Shown: in pieces, positions 1 through 12,700 of the stretch
How the letters are laid out: each line of letters opens with the position of its first letter
How positions within the stretch are numbered: the stretch's first letter is position 1
Assembly: GCA_031216445.1 (NCBI GenBank)
Contig: CM062214.1
Span: forward strand, 17,576,001 to 17,640,000
Reading direction: 5' to 3'
DNA length: 64,000 bases
DNA from: Lateolabrax maculatus
Lineage: Eukaryota > Chordata > Actinopteri > Acropomatiformes > Lateolabracidae
The notes under the pieces: model-generated
The model's database searches: none
What the model saw: only the letters and a program-made list of their open reading frames with translations
What the model was told of the DNA's origin: nothing
Position numbers and translations under genes: made by a program

Positions 1-2273
1 CCACTCACTTTTCGTAAACAAACTGGTTTGGTTCGACATTCTCTCGTCTGTCTTCTCTTGACACAGAACAGACTGGTACATTTCAATTTATGAGGAGATG
101 GAGGGTTTTCACAAAGATAAACATGTCTAACACTATGTGAATCATGGGTTTCATCACTTTTGACCTTTGGCTCTCAGAGTCATTGTAAAAAGCACTTTGT
201 AAAGTACATCTACCTCTCCTTGGTATATCTTATAAAACATTTAAGCCACAATATTAAGGACAAGATGTAGTGTCTTAGAATCAAATGGTCACTGACGCAC
301 CATGGGCATGTGGTGTACGCTGGCAAAAGAAGTCCATTCTCCTCAAAGTTTCTGCGTTTCTACTGGTTTTATTTTTCCACAAAAATCAAGCAAGGAAACA
401 AAATAACAAAGAAACCATGTTTCCTGCTGCCTCTCTTGCACTGGTAAAAAAAACATAGTCCCACCCAGGTGCATGCTGGTCCTATACCTGACCACCCATA
501 TATATAACCTCAGGTTCCTCAGTGTTATCCAATTCACAGACAAAATCAAAACAAAATACTTGTTATGCAAAAATTAAACATGATAATCAATAAATAATTA
601 AACAAAAACGAAAAAATACTATCAAGATGTAATCTAAATAAATCAAGTATTAAGAATAATCAAACAATACTTATTATTACTAAAACAACTTAATACTAAT
701 AACAAATAAATAGCTCCTGCACAAGACTTTGCAATAAGTAAGTAACTTACCAGTTTTGATCATGCTTCCATTAAATATACAAGATAGTGACTCTTTGCAT
801 ATAATCTTAAAACTGCCATCATACCTAGTCACTGTATGTTTGCATTTAAGATCTGGTCATGGGACAACAGTTGAAAATCAGCCATTTGGCTAACATTGGC
901 CCATTTACAGTGATGTTGATTCATAATTAAAGAAATAAATAAAACTAGAGTATATGTTTACTAAAATGAGACACTGCTAGTACCCAATTGCCATTGAGTG
1001 TACTACTTCAGGGGACAGTTTTATGTTATGTGTCTTGCAGTGAAGACAGTCTGTCAAAGTGCCCTGAGGGAAAATAGTTTCCGCTGCTTTGTATGGAATA
1101 ATTAACCCCACAGGAACAATGACAGCTTATAAGATACATATAAGAATAATGTTATTCATACTAAAATGGATGACTTAATAAGCACATGCATTTAATTACT
1201 TCTTATTGCATAATGACCAGTTTGCTGAACTACACTTCTGTTGTTTTAAGCACAGTAAACATTTGTTTTCTCTACAAACTACAAGTGGTTAAAATTCCCC
1301 AAATTGTGCCTGCATGCAAATTACTGCTGATGAAACCCTAATGTCATAATGAAATACAAAACATTCATCACCTTCATTTTGTGAGGCATTGCTATTAAGA
1401 AAAAATATCAAGAAAATAAAACATTCACAAACCTGGTTGAAACTGTGTTTTTAATCCAAAGCAAATACTACGCCCATAGCTGACATATTATTATTCATAT
1501 GACTATATTAAACAAGAAATAAATAGTCACAGGGAAATTCAGAGGATCCAACATTTTTTCTTTGAAAGCCAAGTATTAAGGAACAATTTATTTGCCAATA
1601 TCCTTTGCAGACAAATACAAGGAAGACATAAATAGTGCGGTAAGCATTTTGGAAGGCAGACTATACACACATGCATTTCAATGTGGATGACACATGTTTA
1701 GAAACAACTGCAGACAGAGAACTCAATGCGTGAACAGCATTTCTCAATTTAACCACATAAATTTGATGACATGTCACTGATAAAATGCTGCTTTATAACA
1801 AATAACATATACAATCACACATTTCAATGTTATTTAGGGATTAATATGTCACTGCAGAAAAGGGGAGTAAATGACCAGATCAGCTGATGCGTGTTCTCTC
1901 TCCAACAAGCCATTAATCGTGTCAGTATGATTTCATGATGGATATAGGATGCATATAAAAATAGCACCAATCTGTTTGGATACTGCAACCCACACAAGTC
2001 TTTGTTGTTATTCTGACTGTTTAGGCTGCAGACGTTGTACTCAGGTCGAGTTATGCTATGAATTAGATGAGATCACCAAAGTCCATGTACTGAAAAGAAG
2101 GGTTAAGGTGTATGTTGCCCTGCCCAAACAGGGTAGCAAAAACACTAAACATCCAAGCAATTCCAACAAGAGGAATTATTGGGTGCAATAGGTGAAAGTA
2201 ACTGTGTGAGTTTATGAAGGGTGTGTAGGGCCTTGAAGGATTTGACACAAACTCCTTTTAAAGTCATCATGTG
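1..2273. other. 3' flank of PPCDC / intergenic, no gene seen
   Basis: AT-rich DNA with no open frame resembling a known protein and no splice-bounded exon that I could recognise. The right part must hold the 3' UTR of the minus-strand PPCDC gene. The reverse-strand poly(A)-like hexamer near 1588 (TTTATT on the plus strand) is one possible end, but I cannot choose among several. The short open frames here lack homology that I recognise. Confidence 0.5.
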
Positions 2274-5200
2274 CTATTTGTCTTTGGTGCCAGCTGAATC
2301 AACAATGTAGTGTGACGGGCATACATTCTGAGAAGACTCATCTGTTTCCTGAAGATACTGTTTAACCATACTGACAATAGTTGATACCTCTGCCATAGCA
2401 CCTTTACCTGCAACAAAGTAAAGAATGACAGAGTTATGCAAACACCTTCTGTAGGGAAGAATAAGTTATCTGTCAGTGGCCACACTTCTCATGCACTTTA
2501 GTATATTCTCCTTATTATTATTTTTAAAGGCCCATGACAAAGAAAGTAGTTTACAAAGTCAAAGAGTTACATGAGGTCATACAATATGTGCAGCCTGTTG
2601 ATATTCTTGAAGAACCATTTGCACAGAAGTGTATTCTTTGTATTAAACCAATATTCTTGACAGCAGTTTGTCTTCTGCTGTACCTTCCTTACATAATTGT
2701 TTAAACCCTATTAATACTTTCAGTCCTTTATCAAACAATCCTGTCCTGTTCATGGATGTTGTCACGTAAAAAGTGCCCTAACCTACCCCAACCTCATTTA
2801 AATGAGTTGACTCCTCACTGAAGTAGAATAACTGTAGAGGGTAATTCTTAGTAACTCTTAATCCATTTAGAATATATGGTTGTATTATACACATACAAAT
2901 ACACAATCAGAATGTTCTAATCAAATGCACAAAATCATTTACCAACTAAAATGTTTGAGGAACATACTGTACCTCTCAATTCTATAAAAGGGGAAATTAA
3001 TGGAAGTTGTGAAGGGATGAAAAGGGGAAATTGTTACACACTCTATGGTATAGAATTTATAAGGGCCACTTACCACACTGCCAGACATTCAAACACTAAA
3101 ACTGCTTGTATCATCCTTGTAAGGAGCCCACAGTGTAAAATGTCTGCTAGCCTGACCATCTGGGAGTGAATAGCTAATCATAAATATACTGGGCCATTTG
3201 TCTGTCACCATCTCCTCATTGCTGCACTTTGACCCATGTCGGTGCCAGTCTCAGAAGTCAACAACAGTGTAGACTGCCCAGCATGCTGAAAACCATTCTA
3301 AGCAGCAGGCCTAGCAAGAGTGCCCAGACATCCTTCTGCCTATAATCTGACTATAATGCAGTTAAAATCTAGAATAGGTCAGGTCATATTTTACTTTTCA
3401 TATTTCCAATGTATTGTAATTATTTTGGTCATACCAACAGGGTCTTGCATACTTCGATTTCATAAGGTGAAAGTAAATATTGGTAGATACTTAATATCTT
3501 TTTTTTCTGATATTTAAACCCACCTTCATCTCCACACACTAGCTTCTTAGCAATGCAGGGGATTTCCACATATCCAAACTCTGTCAGTCTGGATACCTGC
3601 TGGGCTGTAATGGGATGCTGCCACATCGCTGTATTCATAGCAGGGCAGAAGAGGAGAGGGCGGCTGGTATCCCATGCTCTTACCACACATGTCTGCCAAT
3701 GACAAAACTAATCAACTTGGAAATAGTTTCAGATAAATCATGTATTAATTCTTATTTGCCATAAAAAAAATAATTTAGGTTATCAGATTAATAATTTCAT
3801 GTTCTCACCAGCAGATTGTCACAAATGCCACTAGCAACCTTTCCAAGAGTGTTGGCATCAAGGGGGGCAATGACAAGTAGGTCTGCCCAGCGCCTCAGCT
3901 CAATGTGTAGCACAGGGTCAGATCTCTGAGTCCACAGCTAGAACAGAGACATGCCTTTAGGCATGCAACCAATGAGACACTCACTTCCTTCCTGGAATGC
4001 ACGATACTTTAGAACAGGGTTTCTCAATTTTTTCTGTCTTAAAATCCTCATGACCTCAGCAACTGGAATGTTGTCAAGTGACTGCTTGACAACTAATGTC
4101 ACACTTTAATTTACTCAATGGGATTTTGAGTATGGCATTCTTTTAATTTTTTGCATGAAGAGAGCTTCAAACTGACTGCATGAAAACTATGAGAAAGACT
4201 ATGTACAGCATACCCATTTGACACAAATACACCAATTATTAAAGTATTTTAGGAATCTTCAACCAATCTAGTCAGCTTATCACTGGCGCCAAGTTTGAGA
4301 AACTCTGCTAGACTGTCAGTTAATAATGGCTATACTATGACATTTGACAAGTTCATTGTTACCTCCCACTCATCCTTGTCACTGTAGATTTTTACTGAAA
4401 CCTCTGCAGGATTGTAGAAGTGCTTGGCATGCTCCGTGGTGACCACTTTTACATCCACCTAAAGCATAAAACAATACAGTCACAGTGATTTTTAAATGCA
4501 CTTTTTGTATTGATAAAGCACTGAAGTTGTGGAAAACTAAGAATAGAAACCCACATATGGCAAGTGACTGATCTTTATCTTAGAGAACATTTTATGGGTC
4601 TTACGCTTTAGTATATTAGTATATTTGACAGCATTTCTAAGGACTATATGCCCTGTATCTGGCAGTTATGTTTTGACACCTTAATGGTAATTTTCAAACT
4701 CTACCATTTTAATTTATTTGTGTAATTACCACAGTTTGAGGTTCTCTCTCTTGAATGCTCCTTGCAAATATTAAGGACCTGTGTAGTACAGTACATAGAC
4801 CGAACACTGTCTTTATTGTATGTATTTCACACAATAATCAAAAAACCGTTGTGTCATACCTGACTTCCCTTTCTTTCACGTTTTCACTTCTCTTTTTGGT
4901 TTCCCCTTGACAAACTATTTAGGGTTTTCATTAATATGCAGCTTTTCCTTTTTTCTGCTGAGTAGACTGGAGCCACTGTTTTGTTAGTTTAATCCCACGA
5001 CACTTTGTGAGGCCTTATAACGTACTGTAGCTGAATAAAAGGACTTTAATAATATTATATACTGCTGTGTAGTTGTGGTTTGCACACAACTGCTACATCT
5101 CCATCTTGCGGTTAAGGTGAGCTTGTGCGCGCCAGGCAGAGAAACAATACAGTTTGCAGGTGCATGGGCATATACTTGGTGTGTACGTGACAGAGACAGA

Positions 5201-5407
5201 CAGAAGAAACGGTCACTAAAAGCCGGCTCTAAATGAAAAATAACAAAACACGAGGCGGCTCACCCCAGGCAGCTGAAGGAGCTGGGATACCAAAAGAGGC
5301 AGTTTCAAGGCTGCGACGCTTCCCGTCACGCCAACAAGAACCCGAAATGTCCCGCCAGATTTTAACAAGTCCGTTTTTAGACCGGACACATGATCGTCTG
5401 ACTGCAT
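2274..5407 (-). CDS. ppcdc: Phosphopantothenoylcysteine decarboxylase, 5 coding exons
   Basis: PPCDC is the FMN enzyme that decarboxylates 4'-phosphopantothenoyl-cysteine to 4'-phosphopantetheine, step three of coenzyme A synthesis from pantothenate. Coding exons on the minus strand are 5264-5407, 4363-4458, 3809-3937, 3524-3692 and 2274-2407. All have GT..AG borders and consistent phase, giving 223 residues (human about 204). The order of motifs is the flavoprotein start VLVGVTGSVAALKLP, then VLHIELRRWADLL with the likely catalytic His, then PLDANTLGKVASGICDNLL, then the family signature PAMNTAMWQHPITAQQV, then KKLVCGDEG with the conserved Cys of the substrate clamp. The start at 5407 is the only Met that gives the family N-terminus. 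The extra length is in the N-terminal leader and the C-terminal tail. The gene lies head-to-head with HACD3, 315 bp between start codons. No defect seen. Confidence 0.95.
4015..4307. mobile_element. hAT-like MITE in PPCDC intron 2
   Basis: The segment begins CAGGGTTTCTCAA and ends TTTGAGAAACTCTG, imperfect terminal inverted repeats of the kind found in hAT/Charlie elements. It is about 293 bp with no coding potential, which fits a non-autonomous copy. The flanks (CTTTAGAA and CTAGACTG) share only a TAGA core, so an 8-bp target duplication would have to be degraded. It sits wholly in the intron between exons 3809-3937 and 4363-4458. Confidence 0.55.
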
Positions 5408-5722
5408 ATTACCATATCACCAAAAAACAGGTGGACAAGCCGCCTTTTTCTTGCTCCTCATGCGAGTTCTTTGTATCGTAAACCACTTCCACTTCACTAC
5501 TTCCGTAAATATTCGCCGGCAGCCAATCAGAGGACAGCACGCCCAACGGCTCCCCCGCCCTTGCGTCGCTCTCCTGAACGCGCACGTCGCCACGCCGACG
5601 TGCGCGTTCAGGAGAGAATATTCTGGGTATTTGCGTTTTTTTCTTGTTTTCCAGGACAGCTGGCATGAAGCGAGCACGGTCCGTTCATTCATTGTTCGTT
5701 TGAAAAAAAAAAAAACGGAGCC
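5408..5722. promoter_or_regulatory. Bidirectional PPCDC/HACD3 promoter
   Basis: Only 315 bp separate the two divergent start codons, so both promoters must lie here or overlap first exons. The stretch is GC- and CpG-rich compared with its surroundings. It holds an ETS-like CTTCCG (about 5499), a CCAAT box in AGCCAATCAG (5521-5530), a C-rich GC-box-like run near 5551, and a long perfect inverted repeat (5569-5616). No TATA box is placed convincingly. An A13 run lies just before the HACD3 start codon. Confidence 0.75.
5569..5616. repeat. Perfect 21-bp inverted repeat in shared promoter
   Basis: Arms 5569-5589 and 5596-5616 are exact reverse complements over 21 bp, separated by a 6-bp spacer (CCACGC). 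Each arm contains the CpG-rich core GAACGCGCACGTCG or its complement. It could extrude as a cruciform, or form a stem in a transcript in either direction. Confidence 0.95.
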
Positions 5723-8722
5723 ATGACACTCACACCGCTCGTGTACTGGGCTCAGCGCCACGAAGACATCTACCTGCGAGTGGAGCTGACGGACGCTCAG
5801 GTGAGACACCAGCCCGAGCCCCGCGCCCCGCGCTGCGCTGCCTGTCCGTCAGGAAGTTGCATGTGGGTACAACTTCCCGACCGGATCGAGCCCTGTTGCC
5901 TGCCACGGTGAATGCAGATGAGGGGGTGCAGGTTCCCGCCACACGGCCGACTAGCCGCACGCGTTGCATACTGGACGACAAACACAGGTTATATTAGGCG
6001 ATGGTCGCTGTGTACAAAGCCCATTGATCCCACTGAACCCGCGCGGTGTCTGGCTGACGCAGGGGTTGTTGACCCTAAAAAAAAAAATGACCCCTGTCGA
6101 GCGATCACCTCGCCCCACAGGTGAGGTCAGTAAAGGTGAGGTGCTTCACGCCACAGTTCAGGCCGCTGGAGGGGCCTCTGTTTGACGCCTGTCTGACTTT
6201 TGGCACCATAGTCATGTAGTTTTTTTTTTTTTTTTTTATAGCACTGAATGAAATACTGTTAACTACACAGGAAACACGAGCTGATTCAGGGTGGAGATAG
6301 TGTGAAACGGCTCGTTTCCCCGAGAGTTTCTTCAAACAAGTAAATTATTCTGGCTGAATATTAAATGTCAGTGTTGTTAATGGATTAAAGATTGTTGTGG
6401 TAACTTTAGCTTCATTGTTTTCTGCCTAACTCATCAGTCTTTAAAATGTTTTATTGTTGTGTCTGTTTTGTGAACAATTAGCAGTATGATTCTCGTCACT
6501 CTTTTGGGAGGAAGTAAGCTCATCATCTGCCTCTGTTTCTTTTTGCAGAATATTGATGTCCATGTACATGACAAAGTGCTTCAGTTTAGAGGTAACATAC
6601 ATTTCATGTTCATTTGACGATGAAAATGTTCTAAAAAGTTCATGGTTTGTGACATTTTATATGGTATTTTGTGCATAGCCCGGGGCCATGGTGCAAAAGG
6701 ACAAAATGAGTACGAGTTCAGCTTGGAGTTTCTTTTACCAGTGAAGCCAGTGGTATGTATCCATTTTAAAATCTGTCCTAGATATCTACTGATCCTTTAT
6801 TACCTATACCTTCTTGTTTTGCTGACTGTGTTCATCAAGTGAACCTGTATGTCCAGGTGAGCCATAAGTCCACGCAGCGGCAGGTGAATATCACAGTGCA
6901 GAAAGCGCAGCGAGGCTGGTGGGAAAGACTGACTGTACAGGAGCGCAAACCAGTGTTCCTGGCGCCTGACTTTGACCGCTGGCTGGACGAGTCCGACGCT
7001 GAGATGGAGATCCGTGAAAAGGTGAGATTTTACATCAGTGGGACATTTTCATGCGCAGCCCGCCCTGTGCATTTTACAGCTGTATTAGTTAACATATTCA
7101 TTACATACTCTGAGATTGAACACTTATTTATATATCTATATATATATTTTACTTTGAACAGGAGGAGAAAAGGAACAGGTTGAAGGCTTCAATGCATAAA
7201 GAGGAAGGTGAGTACAAATCTTGCTGGATGCATGGATGTATGTTTCTCTGAGGCTAACAATTTTATCAACCGATTTTTTGTTTTTTGTTACACTTTTGTC
7301 ATATCTTTGTTCAAGACAGTTGTGTGCATCAGTTCCCTCAATGATTTCCCTTTCTTTTAAATGTTTCAGGGTTTGTCAGCCTGAAAACAGGATTTTTGTT
7401 TGTATACAACCTGGTACAGTTTCTTGGTTTTTCATGGATCTTCGTCAACATGACTGTGCGGCTCTTTATCTTCGGCCAAGGTGAGGAAATAAAAGACTGC
7501 TGTGGCTTAAAGTTTCCAATTGTTTTTCCTTGATACATTTCTTCACATTAACGCATCATTCATAACACTTCTCTCATTTCAGATTCTCTCTATGACACAT
7601 TTCACACCATATCGGACATGATGTTCTTCTGCCAGATCCTTGCAGCAGTAGAGGTCCTCAACGCTGCTTTTGGTGTAGTCCAGACAGCTGTTATTCCAAC
7701 TCTTATACAGGTGTGGGACGCTCATTTGCCAGTTTGAAATTCATGATGTGTTGTGATACCTGCTTTGAACAAATACAAAATGCATGTAACACATGGAGTG
7801 CCAATACATTTCAAATGCTAATAAGTCCTTTTGTGGGTTTTGTTACTAGGTGGTTGGAAGGAATTTTATCCTCTTCATCATTTTTGGTAGTTTGGAGGAA
7901 ATGCACAACCAGCCAGTCGTGTTCTTTGTTTTCTACCTCTGGAGCGCCATTGAGATTTTTAGGTAAGTATGCACCTGCATGATCATTGTTCGTGGTCAAC
8001 AGTAAATGGAAGATTGATGATTATTATCAAGTCAGAGCCTCATCACAATCTTCTGTGTATGGCCAATATTCTTCAGATCTCACCAAAAGTAACACAACAG
8101 TTGGTCATTTAGGCTAGATTGTTATGAAGATGGACTATTATTGATGCAGTGTTGTGTCGGTTGTTTATTGGCGTGTTTCTTCCCTAAGACTAACATGATG
8201 CTTTCAGGTATCCATTTTACATGCTGGGCTGTTTCAATACGGAGTGGAAAACTCTCACATGGCTGCGGTACACAATCTGGATCCCACTGTACCCATTAGG
8301 TGTTCTAGCTGAAGGTGAGTTTGTTTACTTCCCTCAGAATAATGATACTTCTTCACACACAAGTACTAAAATTTTAACTCCTTACCCAACCCCATCTAGC
8401 TGTTGCTGTGATACAATCCATTCCCATCTTTGACGAAACCAAACTCTTAAGCATTCCTCTGCCAAAAGCTGTCGGTACCTCTATCAGCTTCTCTTACTTC
8501 CTGCACGTCTATCTTGTTGTCATGTTTCTGGGTAAGTCTCCAGATAAATCATTAATCATGTATATCTTTAAATTAATGTTATGTTCTAATGTTAGCATTT
8601 GTGTTCTGATATCAACTTTTTGTACACCACCGCCCCCTTCTTCAGGACTTTTTATCAACTTCCGTCATCTTTACAAGCAGAGGAAGAGGCGTTTCCGTAC
8701 CAAGAAGAGGAAAGCAAATTGA
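5723..8722 (+). CDS. hacd3: Very-long-chain 3-hydroxyacyl-CoA dehydratase 3, 11 exons
   Basis: HACD3 (PTPLAD1, B-ind1) is an ER multi-pass dehydratase for the third step of very-long-chain fatty acid elongation, with an N-terminal p23/CS-like domain. Coding exons are 5723-5800, 6549-6591, 6679-6752, 6857-7021, 7162-7207, 7370-7480, 7583-7710, 7850-7962, 8208-8314, 8400-8531 and 8646-8722. All are in phase and total 357 residues (human 362). The CS domain spans exons 1-4, including QRQVNITVQK and the linker FLAPDFDRWLDESDAEME. The membrane part follows, from KTGFLFVYNLVQFLGFSWIF to FLGLFINFRHLYKQ. In LYPLGVLAE the Tyr and Glu seven residues apart match the catalytic pair of the PHS1/HACD family. 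The tail is lysine/arginine-rich, consistent with ER retention. The initiator follows GGAGCC and gives the family N-terminus MTLTPLVYWAQRHEDIYL. Confidence 0.96.
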
Positions 8723-9465
8723 GATTCAGCGCCAACAACAGTCCTCAAACACCTTTGCGGCCTGCCTATTTCTGGAGAAAAAAATATTCTCATCAACCAT
8801 GCTCCAGTCAAATCAAATTCAGTTCTAGTTTTGGTTATAAAGAAGTAATTTTTTTTCTCTCACTAAAATAATTTAATTTATGGCCAACATGAACATCCTA
8901 CAGATGATGCAATATTTTATCATTGCTCTGACAGTCTCATTTACTGGTGATTGAGTACTCGTAAATTATTTTGTAGATTAGTAAAGAGATATTATAAGCC
9001 ATATAACTTGACATCCTGTGTGATACTGTGTTTGTTTTTCCTTTTAATAAGGTTTAGTTTTTTCTAAATGCAGTGGTATTTTTGGCTGAATGGATTGCTG
9101 CAACAGGCACTGATGAGGAAACCCTGCTGTTGTCATTTGATATACAGTAATTTGTGTATGAAAGAAGAAAGCGCCAACATTTTCAAGAAATACTGTATTT
9201 GTTATCATTCCAGACTTCTGAACCGTCCCACAAACCTCAGGGAAAATTATACTGCTGACTGCTAAAATACAAAGAGCATTTTGTGTCCCTTACGAAAAAT
9301 AACCTGCTATGAACAACTTTTATTTATATCCCTTCCTTGATCTGCTATTTCATTATTTTGACAGTCACCTGAATTTTAAATACCAACATTAACAGTAATT
9401 TCTCAGATTTCCTGTAAATGTGGCAGTTATTTGACACTGAATAAAAATGAACTTTAAATCTGGTC
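8723..9465 (+). other. hacd3: HACD3 3' UTR with poly(A) signal
   Basis: Non-coding sequence after the HACD3 stop, ending at a canonical AATAAA at 9440-9445. On the opposite strand TTTATT at 9319-9324 reads as AATAAA for INTS14. If both are used, the two convergent transcripts overlap by roughly 120 bp or more. The extent is inferred from the hexamers only. Confidence 0.55.
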
Positions 9466-9747
9466 AATTTTATGAAAAAGATACTACAAAGTAACATATG
9501 AAAATATGTACACGCTAACATTTTACAAACACCTCGTCAAGTACGTTTTGCCGTGTTTAAGTGGTGTCAAAGAAGGAGAAGAAGTTATCAATCTCACTCA
9601 TTTGGGCTCCACATCTAGGTTCTTGAAGCCGCCATTTTGATTAGTTCTTTCAGCCACATTCAGCACACACAGATGCTGTCTCTACGTTGGTCCACACAGG
9701 CTGAGGCTGCTGTATTTTAGTTGTTTTTTTACTAACTCAGACGTGGC

Positions 9748-12700
9748 TCAGCTTGAGAAGTCAGTGTGCATGGGGGCAATGTTGTGATCAAAAGCAGCAT
9801 ACTGGGAGTCACCAGTGCTGGCCAGTTTGAGTTGCTGTGCTGCATGGGAGAGCTGGAAAGCAGCATCCGGATGAGCCGAGTCTGGCAGCAGGGTGCACTC
9901 TCTCTCCAGCAGATCGGCCACTCCCTTCAGGAGCTCCCAGAAACCGAAAGCCAAGGCAGCCTTCCGAAGTCGGTTCAGCTCCTGATCGATTCAAATACAA
10001 AACAGTAATTTAAATTATGAGAAACACCGTAGTTCAAGTTCATAGTTTAAAGCCACTTTCAGCTAAATTTACCTTGTAGAAGGTTTGCGTTTTATCTGGC
10101 AATTTCCTTGCGTTCCTCAGGATCTTCTGCACATCCGTCTGTAGAAAGAGAATATAAACGGTGATATTCACTCAAGACGTATACATATTGTCTATGCATT
10201 ATATAATCACATACTTTCGGTAATATAAACAATCCCAGTGTAATAGTATATAATAATAATATAATACCATCTCAATATGTTTACGTTATATTCAGTTCAT
10301 TTGTTAGTCATGCCCAATCTCTAACAGTGATTTTGCTGTACCTGTAGTCCACTGGCCTTAATCCACACAGTGACGTTCTGGGCATAGCTGCGTTTGGCCT
10401 GGGGCTGCACAGGGAAAGGGCTTTTACTGTCATCCTCTCCATACGGATTTTCAGCAGCCTCTGAAATATCAGAAAGTTCATGAACATCAGTTTCACATCA
10501 ACGCAGTCCAACTTGTTAAGTAATAAAACTGTGTAAATTATTAACTGCTTGATATATATACACAGAGAGAGGCCTTTGTTCTTGAGGCCACAGTTTAACT
10601 GCCATTTACCTGTACATGGATTAGGGTGTCGTAAGTGACATTGAAATTTACAAAAATGTCATACTCTTAAAATCAGGCCTTCAGGAATAAGAAACTAGCA
10701 AAAAGTTAATGAACAGTATTGCTAAAGAGACCCTGTAGATGTTTGCTGTAAATATGTAGAAAACTGCAGAGTTTCAGGTATCCAAGTGCAGAGAAACCGG
10801 ACACAATGAAGGCAAAGAGGTTACCTGATATGGGCCCCAAATGTGAGATCTTGCCCAGCCAAGGCAGAGGCTCTGAACCGGGCTCAAACAGAGACATCAT
10901 CAGGTTCGATTTCTTCTTGCTGTCTGCTTGGGAGTACAGCATGCCGTACCACTCTGGCCTGGGAAAAAGCAAACTAGATTTAGGCCATTTCCAAAGTAAA
11001 ATGTATTAACTTCTTTTACTCTGCAGGTGTTTTAGTATCTAATCCACTAAAGTCTAAATATAACTGAATTCAATTATGTTAAATATAAAAAGCTCTGCTG
11101 AATCTCACCCCAGCTGGACCAGTGCCACCATGCCTTCAACTTTAAGACTGCCATGTAGAAGTACACAGAAATTTGGACTTTTGCCTGCCATTTGACTGGC
11201 AGAGGGTTCCTCCTCAAGCTCATCTGTGGTTCCTGTGCCAACTTCATCCACTTCTGAAATCAAGTACAAATAAAATAAATCTGAACGTTTTCTGTGAAAA
11301 TCTGTTACACCAAAAGCAATGAGCCCTAGGCATGTTATGCAGCTGATTTTTGTTTTTTCTTTAAAACAACACAACACATTTTTAACACTAACCTTTGTTT
11401 ACAGCAATAGGCAGTACCAAGTGTCTGGATATAACAGGAGGACTGGAAATGTCAGCAATTTCAATGAAGCCCACAATTTCCAAATCTGAAACAAGTATAA
11501 CAGAATGAAGATGTGTTAAAAGGTAAAATAAAAGCTTTAATATAACTCTAAATCATGAAATTTAAAGCCTGCCGGGTACCTGTATTGACTGCACGGGGCA
11601 TTGGCTCCACCTCTTCGTCCATCACAATGGGCTCAGGTCGAGGGAACACCTGAACGTCTGAGGACAGGTTCCCACAGTGCAGGACAGCATGGAAGGGAGA
11701 GTAGGCGTGATCAATCAACCTCCTGAAGACACACAAAGGCCAAAGGCTCCTTAGTAAATATTTAAAACATGAAAAAGTACAGTTTTCTTCTGGATTAATT
11801 CCCCAGTGAGAGTCATACCCAAACATGGCCTGCACACTCTTCATGCAAAGTGGTCCCTCCATAGTGAAAATCTGCCCATCCCCTCCGCTGAGACGAAGTA
11901 GCTCCTCCAAGTTGTCCATGGCATCAGTCATCTGTAACTGCAATAACACATGACAAGGGGATGCATTTGTTGCAGCTAGGCAATACACTGCAAGTGCTAA
12001 CTTAGTACAAGCTTACATTTTTTCACAGATGCAACAGAAACTTATCACGCACACTAGAAAAAAAACTGTTCCTACGTGACACAGTGACACAAAATGTACT
12101 GTGCTGAAGGTCAAATGTTCGCTTCAGTCTTTAAATCACCGCTTTATGCAAAACCTTTGTTAACATATATTTATATTTACAATCAACACTAACTCTCTCA
12201 AAGAACTGTAGCAGGACGTGCAGGCATTCCTGTCTTCTGAAGATTAAACTCAGATCTCAATTCAGGGACGGATATACGCACGACTCCTAAATGACAAAAA
12301 GTGTGCAGTCTTAATAAGTCAGCTAAATAGTAAAACAGTTAGTCCATTACTACTATAATCTCTAGGAGTAACTGTAATATCACAGTTATTGACACAGTCC
12401 TGAATACTCATCACTATGAAAGTCTTTAAAAGCAGGTGGTAACAAGTGTCAAACTGCCATTCTCTCGGCCTGATATTTCTTAAACAATATCTAAGATATA
12501 AAGCCCCAGTAGAGGCTCTCGCCTTAGATCTTGTTAATGACCTGTTGCCTGTGGTTGCATGGTATCAACGTTCCTCCGATCAAGATGCAAGTAAACAGAT
12601 ATTTATTGCTGAACAGCCAGCAAAAAAAAGGGTACAATTTATTTAAAATAAAATGTAGTACCTCCTCTGCATTGGCTACACATATGATGAACATTTTGGT

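Noticed and set aside
5417..5809. 130-codon minus-strand frame over the PPCDC/HACD3 promoter
   Set aside because: It is antisense to HACD3 exon 1, has no homology, and is open mainly because of high GC and the inverted repeat.
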